Part shown: one piece after another, positions 25,561-33,170 of the stretch
How the letters are laid out: the number at the start of each line of letters is the position of its first letter
Numbering within the stretch: position 1 is the first letter of the stretch
Assembly (NCBI RefSeq): GCF_013155545.1
Contig: NZ_JABJVV010000007.1
Coordinates: 62,001-126,000 of the forward strand
DNA from: Caenimonas soli
GTDB lineage: Bacteria > Pseudomonadota > Gammaproteobacteria > Burkholderiales > Burkholderiaceae_C
Length of the DNA stretch: 64,000 nucleotides
Direction of reading: 5' to 3'
Made by a program: the position numbers and the translations under genes
Notes under the pieces: generated by a model
The model's input: the letters and a program-made list of their open reading frames with translations, nothing else
Told to the model about the DNA's origin: nothing
The model's database searches: none

Positions 25561-26757
25561 ATGTCTCTGTTCACCGCCGTCGAAATGGCCCCGCGCGACC
25601 CTATCCTGGGTCTCAACGAGCAGTTCAACGCCGACGCCAACCCGCATAAAGTCAACCTGGGCGTTGGCGTGTATTACGACGACAACGGCAAGCTGCCTCT
25701 GCTCGAATGCGTGCAGACTGCGGAAAAACAGATGATGCAAGCGCCCAAGGCGCGCGGCTACCTGCCTATCGACGGCATCGCCGCCTATGACGCAGCGGTC
25801 AAGAACCTCGTATTTGGGGCCGAAAGCGAGCCCGTCAAGGCCGGGCGCGTCGCCACGGTGCAAGCGTTGGGCGGCACCGGCGGCCTGAAGATCGGCGCGG
25901 ATTTCCTGAAGAAGGTCAATCCCGGCGCCAAGGTGCTCATCAGCGACCCCAGCTGGGAGAACCACCGCGCCCTGTTCAGCCAGGCCGGTTTCACCGTCGA
26001 GGCTTATCCGTACTACAACGCCGCCAGGAAGGGCATCGACTTCGACGGCATGCTCACGGCCTTGAACCTCGCGGCCGAGGGCACCGTGGTCGTGCTGCAC
26101 GCCTGCTGCCACAACCCCACCGGCTACGACATCACAGCCGAGCAATGGGACCAGGTGATTGCCGCCGTAAAGGCCCGCAAGCTGGTGCCGTTCCTCGACA
26201 TGGCCTACCAGGGCTTCGGCTACGGCATCGCCGAGGACGGCGCCGTCATCGGCAAGTTCGTCGCCTCCGGCCAGAATTTCTTCGTGTCCACCTCGTTCTC
26301 CAAGAGTTTCAGTCTGTACGGCGAGCGCGTGGGCGCGCTGTCGGTGCTGTGCCAGGACCAGGAAGAGGCCGGCCGCGTGCTGTCGCAACTGAAGATCGTG
26401 ATCCGCACCAACTACAGCAACCCGCCCATCCATGGCGGCCAGGTGGTTGCCATGGTGCTCAACACACCCGAGTTGCGCTCGCTGTGGGAGAAAGAACTGG
26501 GAGACATGCGCCTGCGCATCAAGCAGATGCGCCTGGCCTTGGTGGAAAAGCTCAAGGCGGCCGGCGTGAAGCAGGACATGAGCTTCATCACCCAGCAGAT
26601 CGGCATGTTCAGCTATTCGGGCCTGACCAAGGACCAGATGGTGCGCCTGCGCAACGAATTCGGCGTCTACGGCACCGATACCGGCCGGATGTGCGTGGCG
26701 GCACTCAACAGCAAGAACATCGACTACGTCTGCGCGTCGATCGCGAAAGTCTTGTAA
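25561..26757 (+). CDS. tyrB: Aromatic/aspartate aminotransferase (class I, subgroup I-alpha)
   Basis: This 398-aa PLP enzyme transfers amino groups between aspartate or aromatic amino acids and 2-oxoglutarate. The PLP lysine is Lys248 in FVSTSFSKSFSLYGERVG; the HACCHNPTGYD motif binds the cofactor; the C-terminus carries the arginine region TGRMCVAALNSKNIDYV. The start MSLFTAVEMAPRDPILGL at 25561 follows a CAAGGAATCCC ribosome site and matches the family N-terminus. AspC and TyrB cannot be separated by eye, so the symbol is tentative. Its stop is one base from that of the convergent dioxygenase gene. Confidence 0.9.
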   Translation: MSLFTAVEMAPRDPILGLNEQFNADANPHKVNLGVGVYYDDNGKLPLLECVQTAEKQMMQAPKARGYLPIDGIAAYDAAVKNLVFGAESEPVKAGRVATVQALGGTGGLKIGADFLKKVNPGAKVLISDPSWENHRALFSQAGFTVEAYPYYNAARKGIDFDGMLTALNLAAEGTVVVLHACCHNPTGYDITAEQWDQVIAAVKARKLVPFLDMAYQGFGYGIAEDGAVIGKFVASGQNFFVSTSFSKSFSLYGERVGALSVLCQDQEEAGRVLSQLKIVIRTNYSNPPIHGGQVVAMVLNTPELRSLWEKELGDMRLRIKQMRLALVEKLKAAGVKQDMSFITQQIGMFSYSGLTKDQMVRLRNEFGVYGTDTGRMCVAALNSKNIDYVCASIAKVL

Positions 26758-26758
26758 G

Positions 26759-27664
26759 TCACCCCCAGATCGCCGACCGCATCGAGATGGATGCGGACTG
26801 GTAGCTGTCGTTGAAAAAGCGCAGCGGCTCTTTCGGGTCGACCGCTCCTGCCGCGTACAGCAGCGGCAGGTAGTGATCGTGGGTGGGGTGGGCCAGCTGG
26901 GCCACCGGCCCGAGCCTCTGGAAGTCCGCCAGCGCGGCAAGATCGCCCTTCTCCATTTGGGCGGCGACTTTGCTGTCGAATTCGATGGCCCAGTCGTACG
27001 CCTGGTTCGCCGGCGTGCCACGTCGCGTGGCGCGGAGGTTGTGCACGATGTTGCCGCTGCCCACGATCAGCACGCCGCGCTCGCGCAGGCCTTTGAGCTG
27101 CTGGCCGAGCGCGAAATGCTCGGCAGGCGGCCGGGCGTAGTCCATGCTGAGCTGCAGCACGGGAATGTTCGCTTTGGGGAACATGGGCTTGAGCACCGAC
27201 CAGGTTCCGTGATCGAGGCCCCAGCCGTCCTTGTCGAGCCCAACCGGGGGCTGCTTGATCGCGCGGCTGATTGCCTGCGCCGCGGCCGGCGCGCCGGGCG
27301 CCGGATATTGCTGGTCGAAAAGCTCTTGGGGAAAGCCGCCGAAATCGTGGATGGTCTTGGGCTTGTCCATGCCCGTCAGCCACCAGCCTTGCGTCAGCCA
27401 GTGGGCGGAAATGCACAGTATCAGCTGGGGCTGGGGCAATTGCTTGCCGAACTGGGCGCCCAAAGCCTGCCAGCTGCGCCGGTACTCGTTGTCTTCGATG
27501 GCGTTCATCGGACTGCCGTGGCCGAGGAACAGCACGGGCATATGTGGGCTCTTCTTCAGGCCGCCCAGCTCGCCCAGCCCTGCTGCTTCCGTGATTCCGC
27601 TCATCAGTGATCCTCCGCCCAGAGCCAAGCCGCTGGTTGCGCCCATGAAAATGCGTCTGCGCAT
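26759..27664 (-). CDS. DODA-type extradiol aromatic ring-opening dioxygenase (YgiD-like) with Tat-like leader
   Basis: This is a 301-aa class III extradiol dioxygenase. Metal and acid/base histidines are recognisable in LFLGHGSPMNAIED, CISAHWLTQGWWLTG, GLDHGTWSVLKPMFP and THDHYLPLLYA. Family members act on catechols such as DOPA, although YgiD homologues often have uncertain substrates. An unusual leader of about 40 residues (MRRRIFMGATSGLALGGG) resembles a twin-arginine signal, which would place the folded enzyme in the periplasm; most relatives are cytosolic. The start is ATG 27664 with no strong ribosome site. It is divergent from phaZ across a palindrome. Confidence 0.88.
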   Translation of the reverse strand: MRRRIFMGATSGLALGGGSLMSGITEAAGLGELGGLKKSPHMPVLFLGHGSPMNAIEDNEYRRSWQALGAQFGKQLPQPQLILCISAHWLTQGWWLTGMDKPKTIHDFGGFPQELFDQQYPAPGAPAAAQAISRAIKQPPVGLDKDGWGLDHGTWSVLKPMFPKANIPVLQLSMDYARPPAEHFALGQQLKGLRERGVLIVGSGNIVHNLRATRRGTPANQAYDWAIEFDSKVAAQMEKGDLAALADFQRLGPVAQLAHPTHDHYLPLLYAAGAVDPKEPLRFFNDSYQSASISMRSAIWG

Positions 27665-27691
27665 ATGAAAAAGTTCATTCTTATAACGATA

Positions 27692-27726
27692 TAGAGAGAA
27701 ACTTACCGAGTGAAAGTTCCTCTCTA
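27692..27726. promoter_or_regulatory. 35-bp inverted repeat between the dioxygenase gene and phaZ
   Basis: The 13-bp arms (27692-27704 and 27714-27726) share 12 pairs around a 9-bp spacer; the left arm reads TAGAGAGAAACTT. The region is markedly AT-richer than its surroundings. On the minus strand a TTATAA -10-like box lies beside it. The size and symmetry suggest a dimeric or tetrameric regulator site for one or both divergent genes. The regulator is unknown. Confidence 0.55.
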
Positions 27727-27763
27727 AATTGGTAGTTCTACCGCAGACCTGGGTGTTACAGGG

Positions 27764-27772
27764 TGCTATATT
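27764..27772 (+). promoter_or_regulatory. Extended -10 promoter element for phaZ
   Basis: TGCTATATT matches an extended -10 (TGnTATAAT) with one mismatch. No convincing -35 lies 17 bp upstream, as is common for extended -10 promoters. It would give a leader of about 20 nt before phaZ. Confidence 0.45.
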
Positions 27773-27799
27773 GCACCGCAACACGGACGAACAACGAAC

Positions 27800-29155
27800 A
27801 TGCTCTACCAGCTCTACGAAACCCAGCGGAACATGATGGAACCGTTCGCCGATTTCGCGCAGGCGGCTTCCAAGCTTTACAGCAATCCGCTGTCGCCCTT
27901 CGGCCAGAATCCCTTCGCCCAGCGCGTGTCGGCCAGCTACGACCTGGTGTACCGCCTGTGGAAGGATTACGAAAAGCCCGAGTTCGGCATCAAGACCGTG
28001 GACGTGGACGGGGTCGACGTCGCAATCTTCGAGCGGGTTGAAATCGACAAGCCATTTTGCGAACTGCGCCGCTTCAAGCGCTTTTCCGACGACCCCCACA
28101 CCCTTACCAAGCTCAAGGGCCAGCCGGCCGTGCTGATCGTCGCTCCTTTGTCGGGCCACTACGCCACACTGCTGCGCGACACCGTGCGGACCATGCTCAA
28201 GGATCACAAGGTCTACATCACCGACTGGAAGAACGCGCGCATCGTGCCACTGGAGCAAGGCGAGTTCCACCTGGACGACTACGTCCACTACGTAGAGGAT
28301 TTCATCCGCCACCTGCAGGGCATCTACGGCAATTGCCACGTGATCAGCGTGTGCCAGCCCACCGTTCCGGTGCTGGCCGCCGTTTCCCTGATGGCATCCC
28401 GCGGTGAAGTCACACCGCTGACCATGACCATGATGGGTGGCCCGATCGACGCGCGCAAATCGCCGACGGCCGTCAACAACCTGGCGATGAACAAGAGCTA
28501 CGACTGGTTCGAGAACAACGTGATCTACCGTGTTCCGAGCAATTTCCCGGGTGCCGGCCGCCGGGTGTACCCGGGCTTCCTGCAGCACACGGGTTTTGTC
28601 GCGATGAATCCCGACCGCCACATGTCGAGCCACTACGACTACTTCAAGAACCTGATCAGGGGCGACGACGCGAGCACCGAGGCGCACCGCAAGTTCTATG
28701 ACGAGTACAACGCGGTCCTCGACATGGATGCCGACTACTACCTCGAGACCATCCGTGTGGTGTTCCAGGAATTTGCCCTGGTCAACGGCAGCTGGGACGT
28801 GATCAGCGACAACGGCGAGCTGGAACGCGTGCGTCCCGAAGACATCAAGACGACGGCGCATTTCACGGTCGAAGGCGAACTGGACGACATTTCCGGCTCC
28901 GGCCAGACCGAGGCCGCGCACGACCTCTGCTACAACGTGCCCAAGGCGCGCCAGAAGCACCTGGAAGTCAAGGGCGCCGGCCACTACGGCATCTTCAGCG
29001 GTCGCCGCTGGCGCGACATCGTGTACCCCCAGGTGCGCGACTTCATCCTCCAGCACCACGAGGGGCCGACAGTGAAGGCAAACGGCAATAGCCGCGCGAC
29101 TGCCCCGAAAACGACTTCGGCCAAGAAGTCCCGCCAGGAAAAGGCAACCGCTTGA
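27800..29155 (+). CDS. phaZ: Intracellular polyhydroxyalkanoate depolymerase
   Basis: This 451-aa protein matches the intracellular PHB depolymerase (Ralstonia PhaZ1) family throughout, from MLYQLYETQRNMMEPFADFA to the late EGELDDISGSGQTEAAHDLC and VKGAGHYGIFSGRRWRD segments. The nucleophile is Cys185 in HVISVCQPTVPVLAAV, the Cys-type lipase-like box of this family. It mobilises storage polyester, yielding 3-hydroxybutyrate units. A basic Ala/Lys/Thr-rich tail (residues 430-451) may bind granules or DNA. Its stop is followed after 1 bp by the rnfB GTG. Confidence 0.95.
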   Translation: MLYQLYETQRNMMEPFADFAQAASKLYSNPLSPFGQNPFAQRVSASYDLVYRLWKDYEKPEFGIKTVDVDGVDVAIFERVEIDKPFCELRRFKRFSDDPHTLTKLKGQPAVLIVAPLSGHYATLLRDTVRTMLKDHKVYITDWKNARIVPLEQGEFHLDDYVHYVEDFIRHLQGIYGNCHVISVCQPTVPVLAAVSLMASRGEVTPLTMTMMGGPIDARKSPTAVNNLAMNKSYDWFENNVIYRVPSNFPGAGRRVYPGFLQHTGFVAMNPDRHMSSHYDYFKNLIRGDDASTEAHRKFYDEYNAVLDMDADYYLETIRVVFQEFALVNGSWDVISDNGELERVRPEDIKTTAHFTVEGELDDISGSGQTEAAHDLCYNVPKARQKHLEVKGAGHYGIFSGRRWRDIVYPQVRDFILQHHEGPTVKANGNSRATAPKTTSAKKSRQEKATA

Positions 29156-29156
29156 G

Positions 29157-29816
29157 GTGAGCCCAGAGGCCATCCGCATCCACGCTGCCCTGCCTCAGAC
29201 GCAGTGCACCCGATGCGGCTTGCCTGACTGCGCGGCTTATGCGCAGGCCATCGCCGATGGTGAGGCCGAGATCAACCAATGCCCGCCGGGCGGTGCTGAA
29301 GGCATCGCCCGTCTCGCCGCGCTCACCGGCCGCCCCATCCTCCCGCTAAACCCGGCCAATGGCGTGGAAGGCCCACGGGCCATAGCCGTGATCGACGAAG
29401 GCTGGTGCATCGGCTGCACGCTCTGCCTCGACGCCTGCCCCACCGATGCCATCCTGGGCAGCAACAAGCTGATGCACACCGTCATCGAGCCGTATTGCAC
29501 GGGCTGCGAGCTATGCGTGCCTGTCTGCCCGGTGGATTGCATCAGCATGGAGAACGTGACCGGCAACCGCACCGGCTGGCGGGCATGGTCGCAAGCGGAT
29601 GCCGACCAGGCGCTGGAGCGATATCAGGCACGCAGCGAGCGGCTCAGGCGGGAGGCCGCGGAGAACCAGGAACGGCTGGAGGCCAAGGCTCGCGCCAAGC
29701 TGGCAGACCTGCCGGCCCACACGCTTGGGGCCGAAGGCGCGGAGGCGGAACGCAAGCGCGCCGTGATCGAAGCCGCACTCGCCCGAGCCAGAGCCCGGCG
29801 CGGCACCCTACCCTAG
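29157..29816 (+). CDS. rnfB: RnfB-type ferredoxin-domain electron carrier
   Basis: This 219-aa protein starts with a four-Cys Fe-S domain (TQCTRCGLPDCAAYAQAI ... NQCPPG) and continues with two [4Fe-4S] motifs, CIGCTLCLDACPTDAI and CTGCELCVPVCPVDCI. This is the RnfB/RsxB soluble arrangement without an N-terminal membrane helix. The other rnf genes are not adjacent. Stand-alone RnfB copies are known in betaproteobacteria, often next to DNA-repair genes. The C-terminal part is an Arg/Ala/Glu-rich helix. The start is GTG at 29157. Its last 9 bp overlap the end of the convergent CBS gene. Confidence 0.85.
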   Translation: MSPEAIRIHAALPQTQCTRCGLPDCAAYAQAIADGEAEINQCPPGGAEGIARLAALTGRPILPLNPANGVEGPRAIAVIDEGWCIGCTLCLDACPTDAILGSNKLMHTVIEPYCTGCELCVPVCPVDCISMENVTGNRTGWRAWSQADADQALERYQARSERLRREAAENQERLEAKARAKLADLPAHTLGAEGAEAERKRAVIEAALARARARRGTLP

Positions 29817-30248
29817 CGCGTCGTTCACCTGCTCGTTGAATTCGGCCTGGCTGAGCGCAGTGCCGATCTCGCGCGGCAACGCGTCGCGCACCGAGAAAAC
29901 GCCGATGATCTTGGACCCCGGCCCGATGATGGGCAGGTGGCGGAAGCCCTTCTCGATCATGATGAGGACGGCGTCCGATACGCGGGTCTGGGGCGGCACG
30001 CAAACAGGATTGGGCGTCATGATCTCGCGCACCGTGGTGCGCTCGGGATCGAGCGCCTTGGCCAGCACGCGCGTCATCAGGTCGCGCTCCGTGACGATGC
30101 CCAGCAAGGTGTGCGGCGGCTCCATGATCAGCACGCTGCCGCAATTGGCGCGCGTCATCACGCCTGCAGCTTCCCGGACGCTGGCGCGAGGACCCAGGCA
30201 GAGCACATGCTTTTGCGAAATAGACTGGAAGACCGTGCGTTCAGCCAT
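29808..30248 (-). CDS. Tandem CBS-domain protein
   Basis: The product is 146 aa with two CBS modules: residues about 8-62 (VREAAGVMTRANCGSVLIME ... LLGIVTERDLMTRVLA) and about 74-132 (REIMTPNPVCVPPQTRVSDA ... FRHLPIIG, IIGVFSVRDAL). Such proteins bind adenine nucleotides and act as small regulatory or sensor units; no catalytic domain is attached. The ATG at 30248 was chosen because the longer upstream frame has no domain content. It is transcribed 22 bp upstream of the 2-oxoacid oxidoreductase beta gene stop. Confidence 0.88.
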   Translation of the reverse strand: MAERTVFQSISQKHVLCLGPRASVREAAGVMTRANCGSVLIMEPPHTLLGIVTERDLMTRVLAKALDPERTTVREIMTPNPVCVPPQTRVSDAVLIMIEKGFRHLPIIGPGSKIIGVFSVRDALPREIGTALSQAEFNEQVNDALG

Positions 30249-30270
30249 GATGCAACCCCTTGGCGCTGGG

Positions 30271-31326
30271 TCAGCGCAAGCTGGCGTTGATCTTATCCAA
30301 TGCCGGGCCACCTGGGCACAATTCAGCCACATCCAAAGCGTTGAGCGGCGTGACACTTGTGTTGCAAGCTGTATGCAGATCGGTCGCCAGCGGGTCGACG
30401 TAGAGCAGGCCGGTCACGATCTCGCCCAGGGCCTGGTGCTTTTGCATGTAACTCATCGCTACATACCTGTCGGTGGGATCATAGTCCGCGTGAAGGCTGC
30501 GCAGCCGCAGCAACGAACCGTCGTGCTGCTCGACCTCGACCACTTCGCCGGGCGCCGACTCCGCAGTGATCTCGTTACGTGGCGTGATGAAGTCGATACG
30601 GCTCACGGCTTCGTTGTGCTCGCGCACATAGTCGTAGCTCTTCGTACTGCCGGGGTGGTTGTTGAAGGCGACGCAGGGGCTGATGACGTCGATGAACGCC
30701 GCTCCGCCATGGGACATGGCGCCCTTGATGAGCGGCACCAGCTGCTCCTTGTTGCCCGAGAAGCCCCGCCCCACGTAGGTAGCGCCCAGCTGCAGTGCCA
30801 TGGCCACCAGATCGACCGGGCTGTCGCTGTTGATGACGCCCTTCTTGCTCTTGGAACCCTGGTCAGCCGTGGCCGAGAACTGGCCCTTGGTCAGTCCATA
30901 AACGCCGTTGTTCTCCACGATGTAGGCCATGCGCACGCCGCGCCGCATGGCGTGGGCGAACTGGCCCAGCCCGATGGACGCCGAATCGCCATCGCCTGAC
31001 ACGCCCAGGTACAGCAGATCGCGGTTGGCCAGGTTGGCGCCGGTCAGCACCGATGGCATGCGGCCGTGCACCGTGTTGAAGCCGTGCGAGGCGCCCAGGA
31101 AGTAGTCCGGCGTCTTGGAGCTGCAGCCGATTCCCGACAGCTTGGCGATGCGATGCGGCTGGATGTCCAACTCCCAGCAGGCCTGGATGATGGCGGCCGA
31201 GATCGAGTCGTGCCCGCAGCCGGCGCACAGGGTGGACACCTTGCCTTCGTAGTCGCGCCGGGTGTAGCCGACCTTGTTGGTCTCCAGCGTCGGATGGCGC
31301 AACCGCGGCTTGGCAATATAAGTCAT
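30271..31326 (-). CDS. korB: 2-oxoacid:acceptor oxidoreductase beta subunit (KorB-like)
   Basis: This 351-aa protein is the thiamine-diphosphate and [4Fe-4S] subunit. Visible features are the cluster cysteines CAGCGHD (near 34) and GIGCSSKT (near 66) with a further SPCVAFNNH near 215, and the ThDP/Mg motif SGDGDSASIGLGQF followed by ENNGVYGLTKGQ. It decarboxylates 2-oxoacids, most likely 2-oxoglutarate, to acyl-CoA and passes electrons onward. Its ATG overlaps the alpha-subunit stop (ATGA). The C-terminal extension of about 70 residues beyond the core is typical of the alpha-beta-GltD-like type. Confidence 0.9.
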   Translation of the reverse strand: MTYIAKPRLRHPTLETNKVGYTRRDYEGKVSTLCAGCGHDSISAAIIQACWELDIQPHRIAKLSGIGCSSKTPDYFLGASHGFNTVHGRMPSVLTGANLANRDLLYLGVSGDGDSASIGLGQFAHAMRRGVRMAYIVENNGVYGLTKGQFSATADQGSKSKKGVINSDSPVDLVAMALQLGATYVGRGFSGNKEQLVPLIKGAMSHGGAAFIDVISPCVAFNNHPGSTKSYDYVREHNEAVSRIDFITPRNEITAESAPGEVVEVEQHDGSLLRLRSLHADYDPTDRYVAMSYMQKHQALGEIVTGLLYVDPLATDLHTACNTSVTPLNALDVAELCPGGPALDKINASLR

Positions 31327-33170
31327 ACGGTTTTCTCCTTGGCCCGGCGCTGGGGCGTGACCGCCTCGGCATGCACATGCTCGGTGATGGCATGCGTGAT
31401 GAAGCGCGCGGTGATGGGCGTGCCGTCGAAATGCAGCACCCGGATCAGCTTGGCCGGATCGACGTCGAACTCGTTGACCAGCAGGCTGCGCAGCTGGGCG
31501 TCGCGGTTCTGCTCCACCACGAACACTTCCTCGTGGTCGGCGATGAATTGCGCAACGCTCTGCGGGAATGGGAAGGCGCGCAGGCGCAACGCATCGACGT
31601 GGATGCTGGCGGCGCCCAGAACGTCCAGCGCCTCCTGCATGGCGGGGCTGGTGGAGCCGAAATAGATCACGCCCAGGCGTGTCTTGCGAGCGGCGGGCTT
31701 CAGCACCGGTTGAGGCACCAGCGTTGCAGCGGTCTGGAACTTCTTCTGCAGCCGCTCGACGTTGTAGATGTAGTCGGGCCCGCGCTCGGAGTAGCGCGCG
31801 TACGCGTCGCGCGTGGTGCCGCGAGTGAAGTAGCTGCCCTTGGTCGGGTGCGTGCCGGGCAGCGTGCGCCAGGGGATGCCATCGCCATCGACGTCCTTGT
31901 AGCGGCCGAAGTCCTTGCCGGCTTCCAGTTCTTCGGCCGTCATCACCTTGCCCCGGTCATAACCCCGGCCCTCTTCCCAGACGAATGGACGGCACAGCCG
32001 CTGGTTCATGCCGATGTCCAGGTCGGTCATCACGAACACCGGCGTCTGCAGGCGGTCCGCGAGGTCCAGCGCGCAAGCCGCATGTTCGAAGCACTCGTGC
32101 GGGTCCTCGGGGAACAGCAGCACATGCTTGGTGTCGCCATGGGAAGCGTAGGCGCAGGACAGGATGTCCGCCTGCTGCGTGCGCGTCGGCATGCCCGTCG
32201 AAGGCCCGCCGCGCTGCACGTCGATGATGGTGACCGGGATCTCGGCAAAGTAGGCCAGCCCGATGAATTCGGTCATCAGCGACACGCCCGGTCCCGAGGT
32301 GGCGGTGAAGGCACGCGCGCCGTTCCAGCCCGCTCCGACCACCATGCCGATGGAGGCGATTTCGTCCTCGGCCTGCACGATGGCATAGCGGTTCTGGCCG
32401 GTCGCCTGATCGACGCGGTATTTGGCGCAGTATTTCTGGAAGGCCTCCGCCACCGACGAGGACGGCGTGATCGGGTACCAGGCCGCAACCGTCGCCCCGC
32501 CATAGACGCAGCCCAGCGCCGCCGCGCTGTTGCCGTCCACGAAGATCTGGTCGCCCACCTTGTCGGCGCGGCGCACGCGGATGCCCAGAGGAGCCTTCAA
32601 ATGCTCGCGGGCGAAGTCGCGTCCCAAGTGCAGCGCCTGCACGTTGGAGGCCAGCAGCTTTTCCTTGCCCCTGTACTGCTCGCCGAACAACTTTTCGATC
32701 ACCTCGGGCTCGATCTCCAGCAGCACCGAAAGCGCACCGACGTACACGATGTTCTTGAACAGCTGGCGCTGGCGCGGATCGCTGTAGACCGCGTTGCATA
32801 TGTCCGTGAGCGGCATGCCGATCACGTTGATGTCGCTGCGGAACTTGGAGGGGGGCAGCGGCCGCGTGCTGTCGTAGAAGAGGTAGCCGCCCGGCTCGAG
32901 TTCGGCCACGTCGGCGTCCCAGGTCTGCGGATTCATCGCCACCATCATGTCGATGCCGCCGCGCCGCCCCAGATAGCCCTTCTCGGATACGCGCACCTCG
33001 TACCAGGTGGGCAGGCCCTGGATGTTGCTGGGGAAGATGTTGCGCGGGCTCACCGGCACGCCCATGCGCAGGATCGCCTTGGCGAACAGCTCGTTGGCGC
33101 TGGCCGAGCCCGACCCGTTCACGTTGGCGAACTTGATGACGAAATCGTTGACCGCTTCGATGTTGTTCAT
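31323..33170 (-). CDS. korA: 2-oxoacid:acceptor oxidoreductase alpha subunit with fused gamma domain (KorA-like)
   Basis: This 615-aa subunit combines a gamma domain (residues about 1-190, NGSGSASANELFAKAILRMG and GYLGRRGGIDMMVAMNPQTW) with the alpha pyrimidine-binding domain. The latter carries YPITPSSSVAEAF near residue 225 and QAEDEIASIGMVVGAGWNGA near residue 255. The IDVQRGGPSTGMPTRTQQAD stretch is diagnostic of the KorA/VorB family. The start at 33170 (MNNIEAVNDFVIKFANVNG) gives an ATGA overlap with the flavoprotein gene upstream. The catalytic complex forms with the beta subunit encoded directly downstream. Confidence 0.92.
   Translation of the reverse strand: MNNIEAVNDFVIKFANVNGSGSASANELFAKAILRMGVPVSPRNIFPSNIQGLPTWYEVRVSEKGYLGRRGGIDMMVAMNPQTWDADVAELEPGGYLFYDSTRPLPPSKFRSDINVIGMPLTDICNAVYSDPRQRQLFKNIVYVGALSVLLEIEPEVIEKLFGEQYRGKEKLLASNVQALHLGRDFAREHLKAPLGIRVRRADKVGDQIFVDGNSAAALGCVYGGATVAAWYPITPSSSVAEAFQKYCAKYRVDQATGQNRYAIVQAEDEIASIGMVVGAGWNGARAFTATSGPGVSLMTEFIGLAYFAEIPVTIIDVQRGGPSTGMPTRTQQADILSCAYASHGDTKHVLLFPEDPHECFEHAACALDLADRLQTPVFVMTDLDIGMNQRLCRPFVWEEGRGYDRGKVMTAEELEAGKDFGRYKDVDGDGIPWRTLPGTHPTKGSYFTRGTTRDAYARYSERGPDYIYNVERLQKKFQTAATLVPQPVLKPAARKTRLGVIYFGSTSPAMQEALDVLGAASIHVDALRLRAFPFPQSVAQFIADHEEVFVVEQNRDAQLRSLLVNEFDVDPAKLIRVLHFDGTPITARFITHAITEHVHAEAVTPQRRAKEKTV

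Noticed and set aside
29157-29816. Part of a full rnf operon
   Set aside because: No rnfA, C, D, G or E lies nearby; flanking genes are phaZ and a CBS protein.
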